Below are positions 51,201 through 60,058 of a stretch of 64,000 bases of DNA, one piece after another; the first letter of the stretch is position 1, and every line of letters starts with the position of its first letter. Both the position numbers and the translations under genes were made by a program. This DNA is from Pedococcus_A sp963730585 (GTDB lineage Bacteria > Actinomycetota > Actinomycetes > Actinomycetales > Dermatophilaceae). A model generated the notes under the pieces. It had not been told where the DNA came from. It searched no databases and saw nothing but the letters and a program-made list of their open reading frames with translations. Location: contig CAVSSL010000010.1 of NCBI GenBank assembly GCA_963730585.1, forward strand, positions 727,024 through 791,023, written 5' to 3'.

Positions 51201-54200
51201 ACGGCGGCGGCCGACACGACCAAACCGACGGTGACCAGCCGCACCCCGGCGTCCGGGGCCACCGGTGTCCCGGCCACCACGACGGTGACCGCGGTGTTCG
51301 ACGAGGCGGTCACCGCAGCCAAGGCCGAGCTGCGTACCGCGACCGGGACCCTGGTGCCGGCGACCACGGCATACGCGGCGGCGACCCGCACGCTGACGTT
51401 GACCCCGTCGGCGGCGTTGGCGGCATCCACGACCTACACCGCCACGGTCAGCGAAGCGGTGGACGCGGCCAGCAACGTGATGGACCCGGCGAGCTGGAGC
51501 TTCACGACCGCCGCGGCCAGCGCGAACGGCTGCCCGTGCACCATCTGGGCAGGTACGGCGGTGCCGGATCGCACCGACGCGGACACCAACTCCGTGGAGC
51601 TGGGGGTGCGGTTCCGCGCCACGCAGGACGGGTACATCACCGGGATCCGGTACTACAAGCCGAGTGTGTCGACGGGGACGCATGTGGGGTCGCTGTGGAC
51701 CAACACCGGAACCCGGCTGGCCACCGTCACCTTCACCAACGAGTCCGCCAGTGGGTGGCAGCAGGCGTTGTTCACCAGTCCGGTCCCGGTCACCGCGAAC
51801 ACGACGTATGTGGCGTCGTACTTCACCCCGTCGCGGTATGCGGTGAGCTCGGCGTACTTCGCGACCGCGGCGACGACGCGGGGCCCGTTGACTGCGTTGC
51901 GCAACGGCACCGATGGTGGGAACGGGTTGTACCGGTACGGCTCGACCCCGAGCACCTTCCCGACCGGGACGTACGACAGTGAGAACTACTGGGTCGACGT
52001 CGTCTACCAGGACAGTGACACCTCGAAGCCGACGCTGACCAGCCGGACCCCGGCCGCCGGGGCGACCGGGGTGCCCACGACCACGACGGTGACGGCGGTG
52101 TTCGACGAGGCGGTCACCGGTGCGAAGGCGGAGTTGCGCACCGCAGCCGGCACCGTGGTGCCGGCGACGACGGCGTATGCCGCGGCGACGCGGACGTTGA
52201 CCCTGACCCCGAGCGCGGCGTTGGCCGCGTCGACCAGCTACACCGCGACGGTCAGTGATGCGGCGGATGCGGCGGGGAACGTGATGGTCCCGGTCAGCTG
52301 GAGCTTCACGACGGCGGCGGCGGACACGACCAAGCCGACGCTGACCAGCCGGACCCCGGCGTCCGGGGCCACCGGTGTCCCGACCACGACGACGGTGACG
52401 GCGGTGTTCGACGAGGCGGTCACCAGTGCGAAGGCCGAGCTGCGCACCGCAGCCGGGACCCTGGTGCCGGCGACCACGGCATACGCGGCCGCGACCAGGA
52501 CGCTGACGTTGACCCCGTCCGCGGCGTTGGCCGCGTCGACCAGCTACACCGCCACGGTCAGTGATGCCGTGGACGGGACCGGGAACGTGATGGACCCGGT
52601 CAGCTGGAGCTTCACCACCGCGGCGGCGGACACGACCAAACCGACGGTGACCAGCCGGACCCCGGCGTCCGGAGCGACCGGGGTGCCCACGTCGACGACG
52701 GTGACGGCGGTGTTCGACGAGGCGGTCACCGCTGCGAAGGGGGAGCTGCGCAACGCCGCAGGCACCCTGGTGCCGGCGGCCACGGCATACGCGGCCGCGA
52801 CCAGGACGCTGACGTTGACCCCGTCCGCGGCATTGGCCGCGTCGACGACGTACACGGCCACGGTCAGTGAGGCCGTGGACGGGGCCGGAAACGTGATGGA
52901 CCCGGCGAGCTGGAGCTTCACGACCGCCGCGGCCAGCGCGAACGGCTGCCCGTGCACCATCTGGGCAGGTACGGCGGTGCCGGATCGCACCGACGCGGAC
53001 ACCAACTCCGTGGAGCTGGGGGTGCGGTTCCGCGCTTCGCAGGATGGGTTCATCACCGGGATCCGGTACTACAAGCCGAGTGTGTCGACGGGGACGCATG
53101 TGGGGTCGTTGTGGACGAACACCGGGACACGGTTGGCACAGGTGACGTTCACCAACGAGTCGGCCAGTGGCTGGCAGCAGGCGTTGTTCACGTCGCCGGT
53201 GCCGGTGACGGCGAACACGACGTACGTGGCGTCGTACTTCACCCCGTCGCGGTATGCGGTGAGCTCGGCGTACTTCGCCACGGCGGCCACGACCCGTGGC
53301 CCGTTGACCGCGCTGCGCGACGGAACCGATGGCGGGAACGGGCTGTACCGGTACGGTTCGACGCCGAGCACCTTCCCCAATGGCTCGTACAACAGCGAGA
53401 ACTACTGGGTCGACGTCGTCTTCCAGGAGTCGGCCGAGGACAACACCGCACCTGCGGTGATGGACCGTTCGCCGGCTCCTGACGCGGTGGGGGTGCCCAC
53501 GGGGACGACCGTGACGGTCACGTACAGCGAAGCCGTCAAGTCCGGTTCGGCGACCGTGGAGCTGCGCGGTCCCGGCGGGGCGCTCGTGGCGGGCACCACG
53601 GCATACGACCAGGGGTCGAGCCGGGTCGTCTTCACCCCGAGCTCCGCGCTGCAGGCGACGACGACCTACAGCGTCCGGGTGGAGGGTGCAGCCGATGCCG
53701 CCGGCAACGTGGCGGCCCCGGTCACGTGGTCCTTCCAGACGGCTGCACCGCCGCCCCCGCCGCCCGACCAGGGGCCGGGCGGTCCGATCGGCGTGGTGAC
53801 CAGCAGCACCAACCCGTCGTCGACCTACCTCGCCGAGATCCTGCGGGCCGAGGGCCTCAACGAGTTCTCGACGCTCACGACGACGGCGCTGACGGCCTCC
53901 GGGCTGTCCGGCTACGCGGTCATCGTGCTCGGCGATGTCCCGGTGACGGACGCCCACGTCACGGCTCTCCGGGACTGGGTCACCGCGGGTGGAAACCTCA
54001 TCCTGATGAAGCCGGACAGCCGCTTCAACGGCTTGGCCGGACTCACCGCCCAGACCGGCACCGTGAGTGAGGGCTACATCGCGGTGAATGCCGCCACGGC
54101 GCCCGGCGCCGGCATCACGACCGAGACCATGCAGTTCCACGGTGCCGCGAACCGCTACTCGCTGTCGGGTGCCACCGCCATCGCCGGCCTGTACTCCTCG

Positions 54201-56516
54201 GCCACCGCGTCCACGGGGCAGCCGGCCGTGACGTGGACGTCCGTGGGCACGAACGGCGGTCAGGTGGCCGTCTTCGCCTACGACCTCGCCCGGTCGGTGA
54301 TCCAGACACGCCAAGGGAATCCGGCATGGGCTGGGCAGAACCGCGACGGGCTCTCGCCGAACCGCAGCAACGACCTCTTCTTCGGCGGCTCGGCCACCGA
54401 CTGGGTCAACCTGAACAAGGTGCGGGTCCCGCAGGCCGACGAGCAGCAGCGCCTGCTGGCGAACCTGATCACGGTGATGACCCAGGACCGGTTCCCCGTG
54501 CCACGTTTTTGGTACTTCCCCGACCGACACAAGGCGGTCGTGGTGGCGACCGGTGACGACCACGGCAACGGCGGCACGGCGGGGCGCTTCGACCGGTACC
54601 GCTCGGCGAGTGCGACCGGGTGCTCCGTCGCAGCGTGGGAGTGCCCACGCTTCAGCTCGTACATCTACCCGTCCACTCCGTTGAGCAACTCCCAGGCCGC
54701 GTCGTACGACCAGCAGGGCTTCGAAGTCGGCCTGCACCCGCAGAACGGGTGCTCGAACTTCACGTCCCTGAACGCCCTGTTGGGGTCCTACAGCTCAGAC
54801 CTGGCCGACTGGCGCGCGAAGTACTCGAGCCTCGCCTCGCCGAAGACCAGCCGGTTCCACTGCATCGTGTGGAGCGACTGGGTCTCCCAGCCCAAGGCGG
54901 AGCTCGCGAACGGCATCCGGCTCGACACGAACTACTACTTCTACCCGGGGTCGTGGGTCGCGGACCGGCCGGGCTTCATGACGGGCTCCGGCATGCCCAT
55001 GCGGTTCACGGACACCGACGGCTCGATGATCGACGTCTACCAGGCCGCCACCCAGATGACCGACGAGTCCGAGCAGAGCTACCCCTTCACCCCGGACAGC
55101 CTGCTCGACGGCGCCCTCGGGACGGACGGCTACTACGGGGCCTTCACGGCGAACGTGCACACCGACAACGCGACCACCTTCGAGGACACCCAGCTGCTCG
55201 CCTCGGCGCAGAGCAGGGGAGTGCCCGTCATCACGGGCCGCCAGCTCCTCACCTGGTTGGACGGGCGGAACGGCTCCTCGTTCAGTGGTCTGTCCTGGTC
55301 GGGCGACACCATGTCGTTCACGATCGCCACGGGGGCAGGGTCGTCCGGGCTGACCGCGATGCTGCCGACCACGGGCCCCGGAGGGCGGGTACTCAATGCC
55401 ATCAGTGCCGGTGGCACCCCGGTGACCTTCACCCGGATGACGGTCAAGGGCCAGGAGTATGCCGTGTTCCCGGCCAGGGCGGGTGCTCACCAAGCCACGT
55501 ACGTGGCGGCCGCCGCCCCGGCGCAGCCCACCTCGACCCAGATCGCCTCGGTCACGGAGGAATCGGCGGTGCTGACCTGGTCGACGGCGACCCCCGCCAC
55601 ATCCACGGTCGAGCTGGGGACCGCACCGGACGCCCTTCAGCCGGTGAGCACCGTGGCGGGCCGCACGACGAGCCACCGAGTCGAGCTCGACGACCTGAGG
55701 CCGGGCACGACCTACTACGTGCGGGTCGGGTCGGCATCGCCGGCCGGTTCGCCCGGAGGCACACCGTCGGGCGGCGGGGGAGTGCAGAGCTTCCGAACCC
55801 CTGCGGCGGACGCCGCAGCGCCGGCCATCACGGGGGCTCGGGCGTTCTCCCTTCCCGACGGCACCGCCCGCGTCACGTGGACGACGAGCGAGCCGGCCAG
55901 CTCGCGTGTCGAGTTCGGACGAAGCCAGGGAAACCTCACCGAGGCGCGCCTCGACGACGCGCTGGTCCGCAAGCACGACGTGGTCCTGACCGGACTGGCC
56001 GCGGGCAGCACCTACTGGCTGCGGGTCTCCTCCGAGGACGGCGCCGGCAACCGAGCTGTGGGCAACGTGCCGGTCCGGCTCCAGACGGCACTGCCGGGGG
56101 TTGCCATGCAGACCGCGCAGGAGTACCGCACGGGCTCGGTCAGTGGACGCCTCACGGTCAGCGACAACGGGTTCGGCGCCCTGACCCTGCCGCGGGGTGG
56201 CTCCGGTGGGTACATCTCGCCGGTGCTCGACGCGCGGCAGAAGGTCGACTGGCTCAGGGCCGTCGTCCGGCCCGAGCTGCCAGCCGGCGCGACGATGACC
56301 CTGCGGGTCCGATCCGGCAGCACCCCCGAACCCGATGGCTCCTGGTCGAACTGGCGCGCGGTCGCCGGGGACGGCGCGTCGGTGGGAGGCGGGGGCCGCT
56401 TCCTGCAGTACCGACTCGAGCTGTCCGCGCCGTCGGGATCCTCGGCGTCCGTCACCGCCGTCGGGTTCACCCACAGCGGTCAGCTGCCCGTGCCTGACCG
56501 CGAGCTTCGGCACTAG
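48204..56516 (+). CDS. Giant secreted modular protein (N,N-dimethylformamidase-like domain, DUF4082 and Ig-like repeats, deacetylase-like domain)
   Basis: A single frame of 2770 residues. Signal peptide about 1-38 (ARPASAA). Residues about 40-520 resemble the N,N-dimethylformamidase beta/hydrolase-like domain (MGYYGGNGAR, SVGHDEYWS, FFSGNEVFWKTRW). Then come a Big_7-like Ig domain (538-633); DUF4082 modules at about 637-796, 1109-1271 and 1581-1743, each with GIRYYKPSVSTGTHVGSLW; and SbsA-type Ig modules (KPT.TSRTPASGATGV) in groups of three, three and one. A glutamine-amidotransferase-like stretch (1858-2093), a polysaccharide-deacetylase-like domain (2100-2356, VVVATGDDHGNGG, EVGLHPQNGC) and two fibronectin-like modules follow. 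A surface glycan-related role is inferred. No LPXTG anchor is seen. It is monocistronic. Confidence 0.85.
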   Translation: MGAVASGRRSRPKSLLFLVVVALVTAGLSVLPARPASAAPCDVPVVSPVACENTKPGNPQSEWDVTGAGSSSIQGFATEMSVDQGETVGFKVDTSASSYRLDIYRMGYYGGNGARKVATVTPTTLNNQPNCVTQSTTGLVDCGNWTRNASWTVPSDAVSGIYFAKLVRTDGTAGSSHVFFVVRDDDGRSELLFQTSDTTWQAYNQYGGNSLYTGSPAGRAYKVSYNRPFTTRGDAPEDWVFNAEYPMVRWLESNGYDVSYTSGIDTDRRGAELLEHQTFLSVGHDEYWSGQQRGNVEAARAAGVNLAFFSGNEVFWKTRWENSIDGSGAPYRTLVSYKETHANAVIDPAAPTWTGTWRDPRFSPPGDGGRPENALTGTIFKANCCAIDMRVGAADGKMRFWRNTRVASLATGATTTIGNDIIGYEWDEDSDNGHRPPGAIRLSETTGSGEMLQDYGSTYAAGSATHAMTQYRHASGALVFGAGTIQWPWALDSNHDRGSAAVDTAAQQATMNLLADMGSQPTTRQAGLTAATASTDATAPTSTITAPANNAVVPVGNPVTVTGTAADSGGGRVGGVEVSTDNGATWRRATGRETWSYSFTPSASTTLRIRSRAADDSGNLEAASAGITVTAGTGPTTCPCSIWAATAVPERTDPDTASVELGVRFRAAQDGFITGIRYYKPSVSTGTHVGSLWTNTGTRLASVTFTNESASGWQQALFTSPVPVTANTTYVASYFTPSRYAVSSAYFAAAATTRGPLTALRDGTDGGNGLYRYGSTPSTFPSGTYNSENYWVDVVFQDNDTTKPTLSSRSPAAGASGVATTTTVTGVFDEAVSAAKAELRTAAGTLVPATTAYNTTTRTLTLTPSAALAASTTYTATVSEAVDGAGNVMDPASWSFTTAAADTTKPTVTSRTPASGATGVPATTTVTAVFDEAVTAAKAELRTATGTLVPATTAYAAATRTLTLTPSAALAASTTYTATVSEAVDAAGNVMDPVTWSFTTAAADTTKPTVTSRTPASGATGVPATTTVTAVFDEAVTAAKAELRTATGTLVPATTAYAAATRTLTLTPSAALAASTTYTATVSEAVDAASNVMDPASWSFTTAAASANGCPCTIWAGTAVPDRTDADTNSVELGVRFRATQDGYITGIRYYKPSVSTGTHVGSLWTNTGTRLATVTFTNESASGWQQALFTSPVPVTANTTYVASYFTPSRYAVSSAYFATAATTRGPLTALRNGTDGGNGLYRYGSTPSTFPTGTYDSENYWVDVVYQDSDTSKPTLTSRTPAAGATGVPTTTTVTAVFDEAVTGAKAELRTAAGTVVPATTAYAAATRTLTLTPSAALAASTSYTATVSDAADAAGNVMVPVSWSFTTAAADTTKPTLTSRTPASGATGVPTTTTVTAVFDEAVTSAKAELRTAAGTLVPATTAYAAATRTLTLTPSAALAASTSYTATVSDAVDGTGNVMDPVSWSFTTAAADTTKPTVTSRTPASGATGVPTSTTVTAVFDEAVTAAKGELRNAAGTLVPAATAYAAATRTLTLTPSAALAASTTYTATVSEAVDGAGNVMDPASWSFTTAAASANGCPCTIWAGTAVPDRTDADTNSVELGVRFRASQDGFITGIRYYKPSVSTGTHVGSLWTNTGTRLAQVTFTNESASGWQQALFTSPVPVTANTTYVASYFTPSRYAVSSAYFATAATTRGPLTALRDGTDGGNGLYRYGSTPSTFPNGSYNSENYWVDVVFQESAEDNTAPAVMDRSPAPDAVGVPTGTTVTVTYSEAVKSGSATVELRGPGGALVAGTTAYDQGSSRVVFTPSSALQATTTYSVRVEGAADAAGNVAAPVTWSFQTAAPPPPPPDQGPGGPIGVVTSSTNPSSTYLAEILRAEGLNEFSTLTTTALTASGLSGYAVIVLGDVPVTDAHVTALRDWVTAGGNLILMKPDSRFNGLAGLTAQTGTVSEGYIAVNAATAPGAGITTETMQFHGAANRYSLSGATAIAGLYSSATASTGQPAVTWTSVGTNGGQVAVFAYDLARSVIQTRQGNPAWAGQNRDGLSPNRSNDLFFGGSATDWVNLNKVRVPQADEQQRLLANLITVMTQDRFPVPRFWYFPDRHKAVVVATGDDHGNGGTAGRFDRYRSASATGCSVAAWECPRFSSYIYPSTPLSNSQAASYDQQGFEVGLHPQNGCSNFTSLNALLGSYSSDLADWRAKYSSLASPKTSRFHCIVWSDWVSQPKAELANGIRLDTNYYFYPGSWVADRPGFMTGSGMPMRFTDTDGSMIDVYQAATQMTDESEQSYPFTPDSLLDGALGTDGYYGAFTANVHTDNATTFEDTQLLASAQSRGVPVITGRQLLTWLDGRNGSSFSGLSWSGDTMSFTIATGAGSSGLTAMLPTTGPGGRVLNAISAGGTPVTFTRMTVKGQEYAVFPARAGAHQATYVAAAAPAQPTSTQIASVTEESAVLTWSTATPATSTVELGTAPDALQPVSTVAGRTTSHRVELDDLRPGTTYYVRVGSASPAGSPGGTPSGGGGVQSFRTPAADAAAPAITGARAFSLPDGTARVTWTTSEPASSRVEFGRSQGNLTEARLDDALVRKHDVVLTGLAAGSTYWLRVSSEDGAGNRAVGNVPVRLQTALPGVAMQTAQEYRTGSVSGRLTVSDNGFGALTLPRGGSGGYISPVLDARQKVDWLRAVVRPELPAGATMTLRVRSGSTPEPDGSWSNWRAVAGDGASVGGGGRFLQYRLELSAPSGSSASVTAVGFTHSGQLPVPDRELRH
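50119..53745 (+). repeat. Higher-order internal DNA repeat array in the giant gene
   Basis: Coding repeats of about 300 bp (Ig-like) and 480 bp (DUF4082) are arranged as DUF4082 plus three Ig, DUF4082 plus three Ig, DUF4082 plus one Ig, beginning near 50119, 51537 and 52957. Adjacent Ig units at about 50905-51205 and 51206-51505 are almost identical in DNA, including synonymous positions. Confidence 0.85.
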
Positions 56517-56546
56517 CGAGGTCTCGCGGCAGGACTCAGCGGGCGC

Positions 56547-57569
56547 TCAGAGGCGGACGACCATCTTCCCCGTGTTGTCGCCACGCAGGACTCCGAGGAA
56601 CGCGTCGACCGCGTTCTCGAACCCGTCGACCGTCGTCTCCCGCAGCGACAGCGCACCGTCCGCGAGCCACTCGGCCGCACGCTCGGCATACTCGCCTGCG
56701 AGGTCGTAGTGGTCGCCCACGAGGAAGCCCTCGATGCGGCCACGGGTCTGGATGAGGCGTGCGAGGTTGCGCGGGCCGGGCGCCGGCTCGGTGTTGTTGT
56801 AGACCGAGATCATCCCGCACACGGCGACGCGCCCGCCCAGGCGCAGCGACCCGATGGCCGCCTCGAGGTGGTCGCCGCCGACGTTGTCGAAGTAGACGTC
56901 GATGCCGTCGGGGGCGAGCTCGCGCAGCGCCTCGGACGGTCGCTGTTCGCGGTACGAGAAGGCCGCGTCGAACCCGAGCTCGTCGGTCAGGTGGCGCACC
57001 TTCTCGGGGGAGCCGGCGCTGCCGATGACCCTGCTGGCGCCCAGCGCCTTGGCGATCTGTCCGACGGCGCCACCGACTGCGCCCGCCGCACCCGAGACGA
57101 AGACGACGTCGCCCTCGCGCAGGTCGGCGACCCGCTTCAGACCGGCGTATGCCGTGAGGCCGGTCATGCCGAGCACGCCCAGGTAGGCGGAGGCGGGGGC
57201 GGCGTCGACGTCGACGAGCCGGGCGTGCTTGGCCTCGACCACGGCGACCTCCCGCCAGCCGAGGGCGTGCAGGACGTGGTCACCTTTCTCGAAGCCATCG
57301 GCGCGTGACTCCTCGACGACACCCACTGCGCCACCGGTCATCGCCTCGCCCACGGCGTAGGGCGCGGCATACGACTTGGCCGCGCTCATCCGACCGCGCA
57401 TGTACGGGTCGACGGAGAGCACCTCGTTGCGCACCCGGATCTGGCCGTCAGCCAGGTCGGGCACGTCGCTCGCGGCGAGCTCGAAGTTCTCCGGCGTCGG
57501 CCAGCCGGTCGGGCGGGCGGCGAGCCGCCACTCGCGGGGTGCGGTGGTGGTGGTCGGGGCGTCGGTCAT
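56547..57569 (-). CDS. NADP-dependent oxidoreductase, MDR family (CurA/alkenal reductase-like)
   Basis: Medium-chain reductase of 340 residues without zinc ligands. It begins with the group-specific EWRLAARPTGWPTPENFEL, then VDPYMRGRMS, the nucleotide motif GAAGAVGGAVGQIAKALG, and DVYFDNVGGDHLEAAI. CurA-like enzymes reduce activated double bonds of alkenals, enones or prostaglandin-like compounds with NADPH. It is the last gene of a minus-strand run with an alcohol dehydrogenase, a cupin protein and a MerR regulator, consistent with carbonyl detoxification. Confidence 0.9.
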   Translation of the reverse strand: MTDAPTTTTAPREWRLAARPTGWPTPENFELAASDVPDLADGQIRVRNEVLSVDPYMRGRMSAAKSYAAPYAVGEAMTGGAVGVVEESRADGFEKGDHVLHALGWREVAVVEAKHARLVDVDAAPASAYLGVLGMTGLTAYAGLKRVADLREGDVVFVSGAAGAVGGAVGQIAKALGASRVIGSAGSPEKVRHLTDELGFDAAFSYREQRPSEALRELAPDGIDVYFDNVGGDHLEAAIGSLRLGGRVAVCGMISVYNNTEPAPGPRNLARLIQTRGRIEGFLVGDHYDLAGEYAERAAEWLADGALSLRETTVDGFENAVDAFLGVLRGDNTGKMVVRL

Positions 57570-57715
57570 GGGTGACCTCCTGGGTTGGTTCGGGGGAGTG
57601 GTTCCGTTTGCGCAACAACCGGGGTCTCTGCGTGTATGCCGTGAGCCTCCTCACCCGGGTAGGCGCCAGCGAGCGCCTCGCCGCCACTCTGGTCGGCGAG
57701 GCGCTCGCTGGATGC

Positions 57716-58756
57716 TCAGGCGAGCGTCGCGGTGTCGATGACGAAGCGGTAGCGCACGTCGGAGGCGAGCACGCGCTCGTAGGCCTCGTTCACCTTGTCG
57801 GCCGAGATGACCTCGACCTCGGCACCGATGTCGTGCTGGGCGCAGAAGTCGAGCATCTCCTGCGTGAGGGCGATGCCGCCGATCATCGAGCCGGCGTAGG
57901 AGCGCCGGGCGCCGATGAGCGAGAACACGTTCAGGCTCAGCGGCTCGGCAGGGGCGCCGACGTTGACGAGCGTGCCGTCGACGGCGAGGAGGCCGAGGTA
58001 GGCATCGACGTCGATCTTGGCGCTGACCGTGTTGACGATGAGGTCGAACCGGCCGGCGAGCTGCTCGAAGGTGCCCGGGTCCGAGGTCGCGAAGTAGTGG
58101 TCGGCCCCGAGCCGCAGGCCGTCCTCCTGCTTCTTCAGCGACTGCGACAGCACCGTCACCTCGGCGCCGAGGGCGTGGGCGATCTTGACGGCCATGTGGC
58201 CCAGGCCGCCGAGCCCGACGATGGCCACCTTCTTGCCGGGGCCGGCGTTCCACTTGCGCAGCGGCGCGTAGGTGGTGATGCCGGCGCACAGCAGCGGCGC
58301 TGCGGCGGCCGGGTCGATGCTCTCCGGGACGGAGAGGACGTAGTCGGCGTCCACGACGACGTGGGTGGAGTAGCCGCCCTGGGTGGTGGTGCCGTCGCGG
58401 TCGGTGCCGGCGTACGTGCCGACCATGCCGTCGGCGCAGTACTGCTCGTCACCGTTGCGGCAGTTGGTGCACTCGCCGCACGAGTTGACCATGCAGCCGA
58501 CTCCGACGCGGTCACCGACCTGGTGGCGGCTCACGTCGGGCCCCACCTCGGTGACGACGCCGACGATCTCGTGGCCCGGGACGACCGGGAACGGCTGCGG
58601 GCCCCAGTCGCCGTTGACCGTGTGGATGTCGGAGTGGCAGATGCCGGCGTACTGGATCTCGATGAGGACGTCGTTCGGTCCGACGTCTCGTCGCTCGATG
58701 GTGGTCGGGGCCAGGGGCTGACCGGCGGCAGGGGCGGCGTAGGCGTTCACGCGCAT
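57716..58756 (-). CDS. Zinc-dependent NAD(P) alcohol dehydrogenase (CAD-type, YahK/AdhC-like)
   Basis: Medium-chain dehydrogenase of 346 residues. Catalytic zinc ligands are in AGICHSDIHTVNG and GHEIVG. The structural zinc loop is CGECTNCRNGDEQYC. The cofactor motif is VGLGGLGHMAVKIAHALG and the substrate region YAGSMIGG. This subgroup reduces a broad range of aldehydes with NADPH. The ATG at 58756 begins the conserved VNAYAAPAAG. It sits between the cupin gene (72 bp upstream) and the CurA-like gene (147 bp downstream), all on the same strand. Confidence 0.92.
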   Translation of the reverse strand: MRVNAYAAPAAGQPLAPTTIERRDVGPNDVLIEIQYAGICHSDIHTVNGDWGPQPFPVVPGHEIVGVVTEVGPDVSRHQVGDRVGVGCMVNSCGECTNCRNGDEQYCADGMVGTYAGTDRDGTTTQGGYSTHVVVDADYVLSVPESIDPAAAAPLLCAGITTYAPLRKWNAGPGKKVAIVGLGGLGHMAVKIAHALGAEVTVLSQSLKKQEDGLRLGADHYFATSDPGTFEQLAGRFDLIVNTVSAKIDVDAYLGLLAVDGTLVNVGAPAEPLSLNVFSLIGARRSYAGSMIGGIALTQEMLDFCAQHDIGAEVEVISADKVNEAYERVLASDVRYRFVIDTATLA

Positions 58757-58827
58757 GGGGGAGGTTCTCCTTGGGTTGGGGGAGTGGGTGTTCAGGTCGT
58801 TGGTCTGGGCTGGTGGTGGTGACGCGG

Positions 58828-59238
58828 TCAGCTCACTGGCGGCGCCGCGGCATACTCCTCGTCGGTCACCGGCGTCAGCCAGTGCACGACGTCGTGGTCC
58901 TCGTCGCCCTCGTTGATGGCGAGGTGGACCATGAGCCGGTTGGGTGCGGCGCCGTGCCAGTGCTCCTCGTCGGCCTCGAACAGCACGCGGTCGCCGGGGC
59001 GGATGACCTCGATGGGTCCGCCCCGACGCTGGCACAGCCCGAGGCCCTCGGTGACGAACACGGTCTGGCTCAGCGGGTGACGGTGCCAGTGGGTGCGGGC
59101 ACCGGGCATGAAGTGCACGAGGTTGGCGGTCACCCGGGAGGGCGACGGGGCAGCGGCCACGGCGTCGATGTAGACGTCTCCGGTGAACCAGTCGGCTGGT
59201 CCCTTGACGGTGTCCGCCGAGCTGCGAGTGATCTGCAC
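58828..59238 (-). CDS. Cupin-domain protein
   Basis: A 136-residue single-domain cupin. Cupin motif 1 is THWHRHPLSQTVFVTEGLG, with two His and a following Gln/Glu pattern, and motif 2 includes DEEHWHGAAPNRLMVHLAI. It resembles small cupins of the (R)-mandelonitrile-lyase-like or quercetinase-like group often found beside MerR regulators and dehydrogenases. The GTG start at 59238 follows GAAGGAAG. It is the first structural gene after the MerR regulator. Catalytic activity is not established. Confidence 0.85.
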   Translation of the reverse strand: MQITRSSADTVKGPADWFTGDVYIDAVAAAPSPSRVTANLVHFMPGARTHWHRHPLSQTVFVTEGLGLCQRRGGPIEVIRPGDRVLFEADEEHWHGAAPNRLMVHLAINEGDEDHDVVHWLTPVTDEEYAAAPPVS

Positions 59239-59328
59239 GGGTTCTTCCTTCCTGACAGGCCCTTCGGCCTGTCTCGTGGCGTGCCTGACCTGCGGACCTC
59301 TTCGGCTCCGCCGCACGGCATCGTGGGG

Positions 59329-59790
59329 TTACTGCTTCTTGGCCTGCTTGAGCTCGTCGGCCAGGACGCGGGCCTCCTGGGACAACAGGTCGGCTCGTTC
59401 GGCATCGCCGGCGTCCACCGCGTGCCAGTAGTCGATCTTGAGCCGGACGTACCGCTGGCGCACAGCGAGGTGCTTTGCCTCGAGTGCCAGCCGACGTTCC
59501 TGCTCTGCGAGCAGCTCGATCTGGTCGGCTGCAGCAGAGGGACCGAGCTGCCCGTTCGCCACGTACTGACGCATGTCACTGACAGACATGCCCGTGGCGG
59601 CGAGACACGCGACCCACATGAGCTGGTCGAGGTCGGCCTCGTCGTAGACGCGGTGCCTGCTGCTGGCACCGCGGCTGATCGGCGCGATGACCCCGATGGT
59701 CTCGTAGTAGCGCAGCGTGCTGGCCGGTAGCCCGGTCAGCGCGGCCGCTTCCTTGATCGTGTAGCTCTGTTGGGTCGTCCGTGCACTCAC
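59329..59790 (-). CDS. MerR-family transcriptional regulator
   Basis: A 153-residue regulator. The N-terminal winged helix is YTIKEAAALTGLPASTLRYYE, followed by RVYDEADLDQLMWVACLAATGMSVSDMRQYV and a long C-terminal coiled coil rich in Glu, Arg and Leu. No C-terminal cysteine cluster is seen, so it is not a metal or SoxR-type Fe-S sensor; it may sense an organic or electrophilic compound. The GTG start lies seven bases after a -10-like TACCGT, suggesting leaderless translation. It likely activates its own operon through the palindrome at 59807-59824. Confidence 0.9.
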   Translation of the reverse strand: MSARTTQQSYTIKEAAALTGLPASTLRYYETIGVIAPISRGASSRHRVYDEADLDQLMWVACLAATGMSVSDMRQYVANGQLGPSAAADQIELLAEQERRLALEAKHLAVRQRYVRLKIDYWHAVDAGDAERADLLSQEARVLADELKQAKKQ

Positions 59791-59806
59791 CTCTACGACG
59801 GTAGGA

Positions 59807-59824
59807 ACTTCAAGTACTTGAAGT
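59807..59824. promoter_or_regulatory. MerR-type operator in its own promoter spacer
   Basis: ACTTCAAGTACTTGAAGT is a perfect 18-bp palindrome. On the minus strand it lies between TTGACT (59822-59827) and TACCGT (59798-59803), with an 18-bp spacer, the arrangement expected for MerR-family activation. The rest of the gap to 60058 shows no gene. Confidence 0.78.
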
Positions 59825-60058
59825 CAAAGTCGTGCGGGACGGCATCCTTCTCGCGTGCCGCGGACCGTGAAGCCCTTGGGGTTGTCCCCTCAGGGCGCGG
59901 AAATCGTGGAGAGGCCCTTGACTGACGGGACGCGGTCTCCGTCATCGGCATCAAGTGAGGCGAGTTGAACCGATGAGAAATCGCGTCCCCACCAGTCCAT
60001 CCGCAAGTAAGAGAACCGGCTCTCCCGCTCAGCTCCGCCCAACATTGGAGGCACAGCA

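Noticed and set aside
50119..53745. CRISPR-like or satellite repeat array
   Set aside because: The repeats are in frame, encode Ig-like and DUF4082 modules, and have no constant spacer pattern.
48027..54737. Open frame of over 2200 codons on the minus strand
   Set aside because: It is the exact antisense of the giant modular gene, has Arg/Gly/His-rich composition with no domain, and mirrors the repeat structure of the real gene.
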